The notes under the pieces: model-generated
The model's database searches: none
What the model was told of the DNA's origin: nothing
The model's input: the letters and a program-made list of their open reading frames with translations, nothing else
Assembly: GCA_028274465.1 (NCBI GenBank)
Contig: CM051456.1
Span: forward strand, 86,538,753 to 86,602,752
Direction of reading: 5' to 3'
DNA length: 64,000 bases
DNA from: Plantago ovata
Lineage: Eukaryota > Streptophyta > Magnoliopsida > Lamiales > Plantaginaceae
Shown here: piece by piece, positions 44,304 to 54,099 of the stretch
Position numbering within the stretch: position 1 is the stretch's first letter
Layout: each line of letters starts with the position of its first letter
Translations under genes and position numbers: made by a program

Positions 44304-45989
44304 AACTCCCCAAACCAAACCTTTGCTTGTCCTCAAGCAACAAACTATCCTAAATGCAACACAAAAGGAGTCTCATGCCAAGTAAAGTGAACTAATCTAT
44401 TGAATCTACCAAATGCTTATGAACAAGACCATATGTGCATGACATGCAAGTAGGTTGAAGAATGCCTCGATTGCGAGTGTACACATTCTCAAGTGCACTT
44501 GGTTAAACAAAGGAGTCTCTCGTAACATCTTCTACCTGGACCTGGTCAGTGACGACACAATGATGCATGTTATCATACTACAATTGCCCCGTGCCTATGA
44601 AACCGAGGGCTTACTACTGTTCACAAAGCGAGACTTTTCCTCAAGAGAGGGCGAACCAATACTGGCTCTCATCAAACGAAGGAGGGTCCCTTAGAAAGAT
44701 AACACTCCCCTATTCTACCCAGACTCTCAAGAATGAGCCTCTTTCAACCACTTCTTGAATAGCAAGACGAGGGTGGTCAAGAACAGGCCTTGGACAAAGG
44801 CGACACGAAACGAAAGATAGAATTTACAACTCGAAAACTTTACAAGAACAAAATATTTACATGACACTTGACACTACGAGACTGCTTTTGGCTTGCAACG
44901 ACCCTTCTTTTGCTTTAGGGTCTTATTCTTTATTTTCTTTCTTCCCCTTTTTTTATTTTCTTTTCTCTTTTTTTTTCTTCTTTTCTTTTTCTCTTTTTTT
45001 TTCTCTTTTCTTTTTTCTCTTTCTTTTTTTTTTCTTCTTTTCTTTTTTTCCTTTTCTTTTTCTCTTTCTCTTTTTTTCTCTTCCTTTTTTTTTTATATAG
45101 GGGCAAGCAGCAGTTCTATGTGCCAAAAACACCTCCCCAAACCTATTCGAGAGAATAGGTTTGAGCACAAAGACGAAAAGGAAAAAAAGAAAGACTCTTT
45201 ACAAAGACACCTCCCCAAACCTATTCGAGAGAATAGGTTGGGACACAAAACAAAAAGAAAAAGAAAAAGGAAACTTTACAACGACTCAAAGACGAAAGAC
45301 AAGAACAAATAAAGCAACCCCCTCCCCAAACCTATTCGATAGAATAGGTTTAATACAAGGAATCGCACACCTCACACTACCTCCTTCCTAGGCATTTGGC
45401 AATCTCTAATCGACGTGAAGAACTTGTCGCCTCTTACGTACATAGTTACACGGGCTACAACCATAGACTCTAACATGCATCATTTCATAAGGCCATCGTG
45501 AACCGCAGCAGAAGAAACACCACTCAAGGTGATGTCGAGACTACTAAGCTTAACTAGTGCGCATGCGAATGTGACAAACCAAGCGAGACAAGCCTCAAAC
45601 TACTTGCAAAGTGATGCAACATATGATCAATGGCTGTAAACACTTAGTCTACTCAATAAAAAAAGTTCAAAAGACTTGGCAATAAACTCCACACACAACA
45701 ACGTGCAACAACTAATCTAGGGATGATATGCACGCAAAAATTTGAAAAAACACGACAAATCACATGAACTTGAGTAAAATCAGGCATGCACGAACCACAC
45801 AAGCATATAGTACTGAAAATCCAATACCCCCTCCCCAAACCTAAACTTTTGCTCGTCCTCGAGCAAAGAAAAGTTGAAAGAAAAGGAAAAATTTGATTGA
45901 AAGTACACTTCCCTGAGATAAAGGTTCGTGTCCAATCTCCTATATATGAGTAGTACCTGAAAGGACTCAAGAAACAAGTGAGAACGGGT
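44304..45989 (-). other. 3' non-coding region of G
   Basis: Reading on the minus strand it matches 9290-10906 of H: three hairpin plus purine modules (45320-45350, 45212-45242, 45132-45162) and a purine-rich tract (pyrimidine on the plus strand) at about 44935-45097, roughly twice the length of that in H. The terminal hairpin and polypurine tract lie at 44304-44340. No gene is seen; ORFs in the pyrimidine tract are low-complexity. Confidence 0.7.
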
Positions 45990-46140
45990 CCAAGCGGGCC
46001 GCTTGGCGGGAGCCAAGCGGTTCGCTTGGCCAAGCGGAGCGCTTGGGAGGCTCCAGGCGCTCCGCTTGAATTTCCAGGAAGTTGCAAAACTTCCTGGAAT
46101 TTGAAGCGGATCGCTTGGCCTTTCCAGGCGCTTCGCTTGG
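45990..46140 (-). repeat. Dyad cluster downstream of ORF2 in G
   Basis: Dyads at 45990-46006, 46013-46029, 46030-46046, 46053-46069, 46102-46118 and 46124-46140, centres GCC, GTT, GAG, CTC, GAT and CTT. Between the fourth and fifth is a hairpin of about 15 bp with loop GCAA (46068-46102). Confidence 0.87.
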
Positions 46141-46397
46141 CCCTGTTTCCAGATTTTCGATGTTTTTCCTCTCTTAATCACCTAAGGCACCAAGACAAAA
46201 CTAGACTAAACTAATCACGACAAAAAGGCACACAGGCCACAACTACAAAAGCAAATAAAGAGTACAAGAGTCAAAAGTCATAGCATCATACAACCAAATC
46301 GAAATGAAAAGAGTTTCAACCAACAATAGTAAACGAGCCAAAATAACGATAATATACAAATACTACCGATAAATGTGGCCCCTGTCGGCTGGTGTCT

Positions 46398-47708
46398 CTA
46401 GGAGTAGGGGTCGTAGGGGGTGTTAGGCAAGTCACTCCCACTACCACCGGTCTGATCATGGAAAGGGTACCCCGGAATTCGGCGAGCTAAGGCATCATAC
46501 TGGTTCATCGTCTCCTCCTGGTGGGCTCTCCAACGCCTAGTGTCCTCTGCTCGAGCGGCCTCCCAACGCTGATCTACACGCCCTTGGTAATCATCCCAAC
46601 GCTGCTCCTCCATCACACGGAAGTCCTCCCACCTCTTGACTTCACGCTCCTCAAATCCCCGGAATTGGGTCGACCGAGCCTCCAACATGGTGGTTTGGAA
46701 GCTACCAAACTGATCGACCAAGATCTGGTTGAACCGCGAGAAGTCGAAGCTTCCTTGTCCGGCCGTAGGCGGAGGTGGAGGAGGTGTCACATGTCGCGTA
46801 ACCCTCGGTGGCATAGGTTCTCCTTGCTGAGTGCACCAAGCCCCGTGCATCTCATTGTACGTATCAATGTTGATGGGTTTCTTCGGCTTCTTGTCCAGTA
46901 CGAGGTCGGGAACTCCTGCCTCCTTGCACATGCCCGTGATCAAGTTACCAAAGGCAAGCTTCCGGTTTGCATTGCGGCGGCGCTTGAATTCCTCGAAGAT
47001 GACAACGCCAGGAGTGAGAGGCAGATTATGCAAGAGAGCATGGACTAGGACTCCGTAATAGGACTGAACCTCGGAATCATGTGTGCTAGGGATCAGATTG
47101 GCTTGAACAAACTTCAACATCATCCTTGCCTCGAAGGTGAGATCATTGTGGCGCAAAATCCGGGGTGTTTCATCAGGCAATTCAAAATCCTCCACGGTAA
47201 TGCCGTTCAACACCTCCATGGGGTAATGATCAGACTCCCGGTCATAGACATAGAGCTCCGCGGGATCAAATCTCTCGTGGGCTGCAGGCCGGCGGTTCGG
47301 ATCCCGCGTTAGTGGCCTATCCAACCGCATGATGAAGCTAGTGATGCTCAAAGGAGTAAACTCGACCCCAACACCGCGGACAGGAACCTCACCGGTCCGT
47401 TCATTGTAGTCCGTGAAGGCAATGTAGAAGTCCTCCACTACTGCTTGGTCCCAATTTGGCATGACCTCGCCATAGTACTTCCAGCCTCGCTCAGTAATGA
47501 GCTTGTTGAGCTCTCTGGAACCATCCAACCCGCTTTCACCAGCCGTGAAGCGAATGCTCCTCTCGGAAATGTATGTGTGCTTGTGGGCATGGAAATTCGC
47601 TTCGAATTGCCTTGCCCTCCCCGATTGGCGATACTCGCCGGGTGTGGCCGTTTGTTGGGCACTCGAGGTCCCTTCTCCCCTTGATCTCTTGGATCTTCTT
47701 GATGCCAT
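46398..47708 (-). CDS. ORF2 of element G: protein resembling the plant 'putative transposon protein' domain (436 aa)
   Basis: Intact frame. The start MASRRSKRSRGEG (47708) is preferred over an upstream in-frame Met (47741) because a splice acceptor (TTCTAG, 47714) lies 5 bases before the ATG. Residues about 45-290 match the pattern of the plant retroelement domain I know as putative plant transposon protein (PF20167-like): RGWKYYGEV, then VVEDFYIAFTDY, VPVRGVGVEFTPLSI, ANLIPSTHDSEV and LITGMCKEAGVP. A Pro run follows (about 318-329), then a Trp/Arg-rich coiled-coil tail with repeated RW. Function is not known. It takes the place where pol would be in Athila elements, and dyad clusters flank it. 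H lacks it through deletion. It might be a structural or envelope-like protein, or a captured sequence; I cannot decide. Confidence 0.78.
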   Translation of the reverse strand: MASRRSKRSRGEGTSSAQQTATPGEYRQSGRARQFEANFHAHKHTYISERSIRFTAGESGLDGSRELNKLITERGWKYYGEVMPNWDQAVVEDFYIAFTDYNERTGEVPVRGVGVEFTPLSITSFIMRLDRPLTRDPNRRPAAHERFDPAELYVYDRESDHYPMEVLNGITVEDFELPDETPRILRHNDLTFEARMMLKFVQANLIPSTHDSEVQSYYGVLVHALLHNLPLTPGVVIFEEFKRRRNANRKLAFGNLITGMCKEAGVPDLVLDKKPKKPINIDTYNEMHGAWCTQQGEPMPPRVTRHVTPPPPPPTAGQGSFDFSRFNQILVDQFGSFQTTMLEARSTQFRGFEEREVKRWEDFRVMEEQRWDDYQGRVDQRWEAARAEDTRRWRAHQEETMNQYDALARRIPGYPFHDQTGGSGSDLPNTPYDPYS

Positions 47709-47713
47709 TGTAC

Positions 47714-48338
47714 CTAGAAGAATCTTATTAGATAACTTCAAGAGACAATGAGACTTAGACTCTTATACTACTACCAAACAATCTACTTCTACTCTAAGAC
47801 AAGTATACGTTCTTTGTTTAAAACAAGTCATAACGCAACAAGTCAACTCTTAGACGTCAAAACTCACTCAAGTAATCTCATGGTGAGTTTGAAGGCTTGC
47901 TAAAGTTCATATGAAAAAATCGACAAGCTTTAACACTTCGTTACGATAAATCCATACGAATCTAAACCAAGCAAACAAACTCTCCAATTAAATTACCCAA
48001 CCAATCCAACACATTCTCATGCAATCACAACATCACCATAATCATAACATAACTCAAATTCAAGGCTAATAATCATCAAACAATTACATAGCAAAAATTC
48101 GAATCATAACATAACTCAAATTCAAAGCTAACAATCATCAAACAATTACATAGCAAAAAATTCGAGCACTAGAGTTCATCATAAATCAAGAAGAGCAAAA
48201 TTCGAATTTAGACATCACATCTAGTAAGAAACATGCTCAATAATCATTATCAAACTCTAATTCACCAATGTATAACACAACTGAAGCTAATTAAGATAAA
48301 ATCCCAAATTCAAGAAAGTTAGGGTTCATGACAGGTAC
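47714..48338 (-). other. Probable 5' UTR intron of ORF2
   Basis: On the minus strand the donor is CAAAG|GTACCT (48338) and the acceptor TTCTTCTAG (47714), 625 bp, T-rich in between. The stretch 48339-48540 upstream reads like a plant 5' UTR (pyrimidine-rich, no ORF). Splicing is inference from the sequence only. Confidence 0.5.
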
Positions 48339-48552
48339 CTTTGATTCCTTGTTATGGATGCTTCAAACGTGAAATTTGATCAGTTTAGATGATAGAGGAG
48401 GTGATGGGCTTTGTATAATGCACAAGATTGCAAGAATTGGTGGAGAATTGACAGAGTTTGAGGTTTTTGGGGTGCAAAAATCGGCAATGGAGGAAAAAAC
48501 GAAGTGGGCAGGCTTTGAATCTCAAGTGCCCCGCTTGCTTCCTTTAGGAAAG

Positions 48553-48753
48553 CCAAGCGAAGCGCTTGGACATCCCAAGCGAAGCGCTTGGCAAGCGGTC
48601 CGCTTGGGAACGCCCAAGCGCTCCACTTGGATTTCCAGTAGGAATTTTCATTCCTACTGGAAATTCAAGCGGACCGCTTGGACGCGCCAAGCGCTTCGCT
48701 TGGATTTCCAGTAAGAATGAGATTCTTACTGGAAATCCAAGCGGTTCGCTTGG
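48553..48753 (-). repeat. Dyad cluster upstream of ORF2 in G
   Basis: Dyads at 48553-48569, 48575-48591, 48591-48607, 48613-48629, 48665-48681, 48687-48703 and 48737-48753. Two long hairpins lie between them: 48631-48664 (14-bp perfect stem, 6-base loop) and 48697-48743 (22-bp perfect stem, loop GAG). Confidence 0.88.
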
Positions 48754-48875
48754 GACCTGAAGCTCCCAAATCCATTTTTTTTCAACTTTTGCTAAATTTT
48801 CACCCCAAAAACCTTGTCTGAACAACGAAACAAAACTTTAAACGTACTTCTAACCTACATGCAATTACCTAAAAC

Positions 48876-48928
48876 CTCGGGTTGCCTCTCAAGAAGCGCC
48901 TTCGTTTAAAAGTCGTTGGCTCGACTCG
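48876..48928 (-). other. Conserved hairpin region after the protease
   Basis: On the minus strand GTCGTTGGC-type phrase, then GGCGCTTCT and GAGGCAACCCGAGG. It is nearly identical to 8957-9007 of H, although the surroundings differ. A similar phrase recurs in Athila elements of many plants, to my knowledge. Confidence 0.55.
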
Positions 48929-49004
48929 TCTTAGCTCATGCGGGATCAATTTTGCATCGGGTACTAGACTTCCCCGTCCAAGTGCTCTTCAAAGCACTAA
49001 GTCC

Positions 49005-51173
49005 CTACACATCTTGACGAACATAAAGAGGACCAAAGAATCCTACAAGTTCGTTAGTATCAACATAAGCACATGAATTAACTATGGCTCGCAACGTATG
49101 TTGCTTGCCGTTTACCTCGAAGCTACATGTACGACGGTACATGTCTATCACCATATGTACTTTGTTGATGAAGGTTCTACCCAAAAGAACCACATCCTTG
49201 AGCTTTGCGGAGGATGTAGGCATGACGATGAAGTTCGTCTTGACCTCTACACCGGCGACTCTTACCACTAGATTTTTGATCAAACCCGACTCTTCGTACA
49301 CGTTCAAAGGTATGACATTCACACCCGCTCCCGTGTCTAGAGTTGCCACTATTATATCCTTCTTTCCCAAGCCGATTTCCACATCAAAGCTCTCTTGGAT
49401 AGGCACTTCCACCATATCCACCAACTCATCCTCAGACGATGAGTTTTCATTCACTTCCTCAACTATCGCATCAGATTGTGCGACCACTTTCTCTTCCATA
49501 ACTACCTTAGGAGTCTCAAGCTCCTCACTCACCTTGCAAGTTTCAGTTACCTTGCAACTTGGCACCTCAACTAGTGCATTGTCTCTCACAACCGTGATCT
49601 CCACGGGCAAATCAGTCACCACGGTTATGGCCATAGCCTTCTCCGTGTTTCCGGGAAACTTCCCTTGCTCTCTACTCGCCCCTCGATCTATAAGCTCTTG
49701 TAGCTTCTTATGGAGGTTGCTACTACTAGCCTCAAGCTTCTCAAAGCGTTGATTGTTAGTAGCCTCATTACGATAGTAATGCTCCATGAATTTGTTCGTC
49801 TTCATAACCAGATCATTGAGTGAAGAGACAAGAGGTGAAGGAAGCACCCCTCCACCTTGTGGTCCCGAACTAGCAACCTGAGGTGGAGGTGTAGGATTAG
49901 AAAGCGGTGCTCCTTCATACCAATTGTTCCCATAGCTGAGACGACTTCTATCCTGATTAGGCCCATAGGCATTTTGATCCGGGTTGTAGACATAACCACG
50001 GTTTCCTTGATTTTGGTACCCTCCTCGGGGTCCACGGTTTTGTGGCCTCACATTGCCATAACCTTGCCCGTAGTTCACATCTCCAACTACTTGCTCTCCC
50101 TCAGTAGCATATACTTCTTGACGGACATCGTTCGTGACATATTGCTCTCTAGCAAATTCAGAACGGCATAAATAAGCCGGGCGCCCATAATTCTTGCACA
50201 CACCACAAACTTCTGTAGAAGGAGAAGGAACGCTTTGCCTCAAAGCTTGCTTCACTTCATGGGCGAACCCATCGAAGGCATTTTGCTCCACTACTACCTT
50301 GGCCTCACCTCATTGCTCCTTTTGGAGCACACGAGCTCTCACATTCCGGTTTTGGGAATTCTGGTACATCATGTCCAGCTTTACTTGGGCTTGAGAAGGA
50401 AGCAACTCCCCCATACTACCTCCACAAATACTATCCACTTGAGATTGAATCTCAGGATGTAGACCATTGTAAAAGAATTGGAGAAGCTGACCTTTATCAT
50501 ACCCGTTATGTGGGCATCGATGATGTAATCCCATGAAACGATCATAGGCCTCGTGGAAAGGCTCATCGTACCTCTGCTCGAAGGAGCTAATTTGGCTCTT
50601 CATAGCCATTGTCTTGGAAGCGGGGTAGTAACGCTCCATGAACTTGTCAAAACATAGATCCCATGTCGTCAAAGACCCGGCCTCCAAAGTATTGAGCCAA
50701 GCCTTTGCACGATCGCCTAGCCCCATAGAAAAGACCTTCATGCGGAGATCATCATCCGTAACACCAGCACCTGGTCGCCCAAGATGGAGAACAAAGTTCT
50801 CGAGCTCATTCAAGTATCCTATCACGTCCTCATTAGCCATCCCATAGAATTTGGGAAGTTGTTGGAACATGTGATTCTTGATCTCCAAGTTCCTGGTGGC
50901 ATCATTGAGGACAATTGCTGGTCCTCTAGCCCCAACCGTAGGCTTAGTAAGTGTACGTATAGGTCTCTCCGCCATTTCACCTTCCAAGTAAACCGATTCA
51001 AGAATTGGCTCCAAAAGATAAGAAGAAGACTCTTCTTGAATACCAAAAGTGGAAGCTCTAGATGCTACTCCTTCAAACTCGAGATTCAAATTCCTCCTTC
51101 TCCTTTGAAACAAACGATCGATCTCGTCTACAAAAGGTTCAATAATAGGTCCACCCGTTCGGGTTCTAGGCAT
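49005..51173 (-). pseudogene. Athila-like gag-protease of G (one nonsense codon)
   Basis: One frame of 722 codons starting MPRTRTGG, with a single TGA (50309-50307) where H has AGA. Gag core FYNGLHPEIQ near 50460, zinc knuckle CGVCKNYGRPAYLC near 50200 (the His of CCHC is Arg here), and retropepsin motif LDTGAG near 49345. Compared with H about 23 residues are missing in the protease (after YEESGL), so it is probably inactive. It ends VRQDV, earlier than in H. Confidence 0.87.
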
Positions 51174-51295
51174 GCACTCACCTGAAATACAAAATAGTGA
51201 GTATCTCAAGCAAAAAGAAAAAAAAACAGAAATGAGACAAAGAAGAGATGTTGGCTGAAAAAACCAAAACAAAAACACCAACCAAAGGAATTAAG

Positions 51296-51313
51296 TCCCC
51301 GGCAACAGCGCCA
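51296..51313 (-). other. Primer-binding site of G (tRNA-Asp type)
   Basis: Reverse complement TGGCGCTGTTGCCGGGGA, 3 bases from the LTR end at 51317. Confidence 0.85.
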
Positions 51314-51316
51314 AAT

Positions 51317-52721
51317 TGATGATGTCGTTTTTCACCAATTAAATTTGTTTTAAAAGCCTAAGAACACTTATCACTACACAAACTAGAGTGCAATGGAAAG
51401 TTGTCCCCGAGTGTCGTTCTCTCGGGACCTAACGTGGCTTTGCTTGAGGTTTTTGCAAGTAATTTCAGTCAACGAGTTCAAATGTTTAGAGAATCGTTTC
51501 CTTTGAACAATAGCAACGAGAAATCAGATTGTTGTAAACAAGTTTGGAAAACGGTTGGTGGTAGAAATCAAATACACAAGCATGGGTTACGTATATGCTC
51601 ACAAGTTCAGTGCGTAGAACCTTCGATCAAGTCTGCTAAGCAACTCGTCTAGGAAAATTTAAGACACACATCATGAAAGATCACTATCAATACTTTAGAG
51701 GTGCTTGTCACCAACACCATTTATCTAGCATGCTGCAAATCTCTAACATACAATCCTATAGCTTTCATTGACCAAGAGTTTGTCACTATACTCAATTCGA
51801 ATATATTTTATAGGCAACTAAGAATCATATGAAGGGATTTGCAGCAAGATTGAATCACAATCTCATGTAAGCATAAACATAACCCATAGCATGCATATTC
51901 TACATTCTACCACCAACACAAAAGATTTAGCTACTCATATTCATCAACATAGAGATCAATTCATATGAATAATAATCAGAATACATCATATCAAACTACA
52001 AGACAAGAGAGTGATACAAGTTACCACCAAAGCTGTCACTAATCGGTGGAAATCAAAGAAAATCTCTCCGTAGATGATTACAAAGGATGAATCCCAATCA
52101 AAACCTTGAATCCCAAGCTAAAATAAAAAGTAATCTGAATATTCTCTAAGTTTTGGGGCTTAGGAGCTATCCAAAACTAAGTTACAGTTCAAAAAATCTT
52201 CCAAAAAATGATCAAAGATCAGATCTAAGAAGGAAAATCCGAAAACGTAACTGCTGCCAAGCGGACCGCTTGGAGAAGCCAAGCGGAGCGCTTGGCAAGC
52301 GAAGCGCTTCGGGCACTCCAAGCGCTTCGCTTGGCTTCTGTGCCAAAGCTCCTGGAAATTGAAGCGGAGCGCTTCACTATTCCAGGCGCTTAGCTTGGCT
52401 CCTGGGCAGATTTTTGTCTTAAAACTCAATCTTTTTGCCCTCGCATGGGCCTCGGGTGCCTTGGACTCATCCTTCTCGATGCTTATTGAAACTCAAACAC
52501 TTACAAACAAGCCACGGAGATTGGGGAACTTCAACGGGGCCATCTTTCCATCAAAAAGGCTCGTTTTTAGCTCCAAAAACGCCGTTTCGTACCTAAGTGC
52601 CTTCAAATGCAGAAAACACAAAACGTGACACTATTCTACAAAACTAACCAAAAAACAAGGCTAGAAGATAGCAAAAGAAGGTAAAAAAGACAAGATGAAC
52701 GCGTCAAAAATACGTTCATCA
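51317..52721 (-). repeat. 5' LTR of G
   Basis: 1405 bp; on the plus strand it starts TGATGATG and ends CGTTCATCA. Dyads at about 52258-52400 lie in the same place as in H. It abuts the B gag zinc knuckle at 52722. Confidence 0.88.
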
Positions 52722-52723
52722 AC

Positions 52724-54055
52724 TGCAAAAAGCCTGGACACTTCAAAGCAAATTGTCCTTTGCTGAAAGGCAAATCTGCTGAAAAGAAGAAGAAGTTCAA
52801 AAGAGCTTTTATTGCTGAAGAAAAGAAGAAGCTTCAAGCAAAAATCGATGCATTGTGCATTGATACTAGCTCCGAAGACAGTGAGGAAGAAAGCTCAGAC
52901 ACTGACGATGAAGAAGCTACTCTTGACGTAGAGATTGGCAAGGAAGTTTGTGGAATAGCCATGGAAGCTTATCCAGATGTGTCAAACTACGAGTTCTGCC
53001 TCATGGCTGGTCAGGTAAACAATCCTACCTCTGACTCTGACTCAGAAAGTGAAGACGAGATTGACCTTGACAAGATTCAAGGAGAAATCGAAATATTTGA
53101 GAAGACTCTGAGCAAACAGCAAGAGAAACTACTGAATGCTGAAACTCTGACCAAGCGGACTACTGAAAAGTATGTCTTGCTGAAAGAAGAGACAGAAGAG
53201 AAGGATGCTGAAATAAGGCGTCTCAAGAAGTTTATTGCTGAAGCTACAGAGAAGAATTCTCAAATGGCAATAGAATTGGAAGAATATCAGTCCTCAATTC
53301 TAAAGTTACTTGCTGAAATCCAAGAGATGAAAAAGATGAAAATCAATTTCAAATCTTATGTTGATGCAAGTAATACGCTGACTGAACTAAACTCTTACTT
53401 GAGAGATCCATCTCAGAAAGAATGTTTAGGTGCAACGTATGAAGGTGATGACGTAATAATCTTGAGTAAAGACAAATCACCGATTTCCTTTGTACGTGCT
53501 ATTGATAGTGGTCAACCAGAACTCTATCAGTTTGGTCAATCCAAGGTTGCTGAAAAATGCAATCAAGTACCTACGACCATAAAGCCCGTTGTTGCTACTC
53601 AAAGTAACAAGACTTTAAAAGGAAAACAGGTTGCTGAAAAGCAAAGTGTAAAGAAAAAGGATGTTGTAAAGCATTCCACCAAACAAGTTGCTGAAAAGCA
53701 ATTTGTTAAGTCAAAAGGCAAGATTACTAAAAGTAATCGGAAGACCTTTGCTGACAAACCTGAATCAAGTAAGGCTGCTGACACAAAAGCTCAGCATTCT
53801 CCGAAAAGTGGACTCGGTTTCAAAACCAAGCAAAGTCAACTTTTTCACAAGTATAAGCAAAGTCAACAAAGATACTTCAAAGAGATGAACAAAATCAAGC
53901 CTAAGAGTTCTGAAAAGACTCAAAATGCTAGGGCTAGAAGGAACCTTGCTAGAAAAGAACTTACTGAAAAGTATTTTCAGCAAAAAGGTCAACCGAGCAA
54001 GACACCACATCGGAAAGTGGACTTGATCAGCACGAATCAAAAGTCTTTTGGCTGA
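52724..54055 (+). pseudogene. SIRE-like gag of B, zinc knuckle and C-terminal coiled coil
   Basis: Resumes with CKKPGHFKANC: the second half of a CCHC knuckle, whose first Cys was lost with the insertion of G. A long acidic and coiled-coil region follows (about 53050-53400, heptad-like QQEKL...EETEEKDAEIRRLKKF), then Lys/Ser-rich linker sequence to TGA at 54053. Long coiled-coil gag tails of this kind are a feature of SIRE-like elements. No enzyme motif is present. Confidence 0.8.
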
Positions 54056-54099
54056 AAACCTTCTACTTCCTCAACAAGTAGAAAACAAGTCCAAGTTGA

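Larger units (their letters stand above)
43688..52721 (-). mobile_element. Athila-like element G with gag-protease and ORF2, minus strand
   Basis: Order on the minus strand: 5' LTR (52721 to 51317), primer site, gag-protease (51173 to 49005), dyad cluster, 5' UTR with probable intron, ORF2 (47708 to 46398), second dyad cluster, purine-rich 3' region, polypurine tract, truncated 3' LTR (44303 to 43688). No RT, RNase H or integrase is found. The left end and flanking target are deleted, so no target duplication is seen. Confidence 0.87.

Noticed and set aside
44861-45312. ORFs rich in Phe, Leu and Ser, and a Lys/Glu-rich ORF on the opposite strand
   Set aside because: They are translations of a purine/pyrimidine tract in the 3' non-coding region of G.
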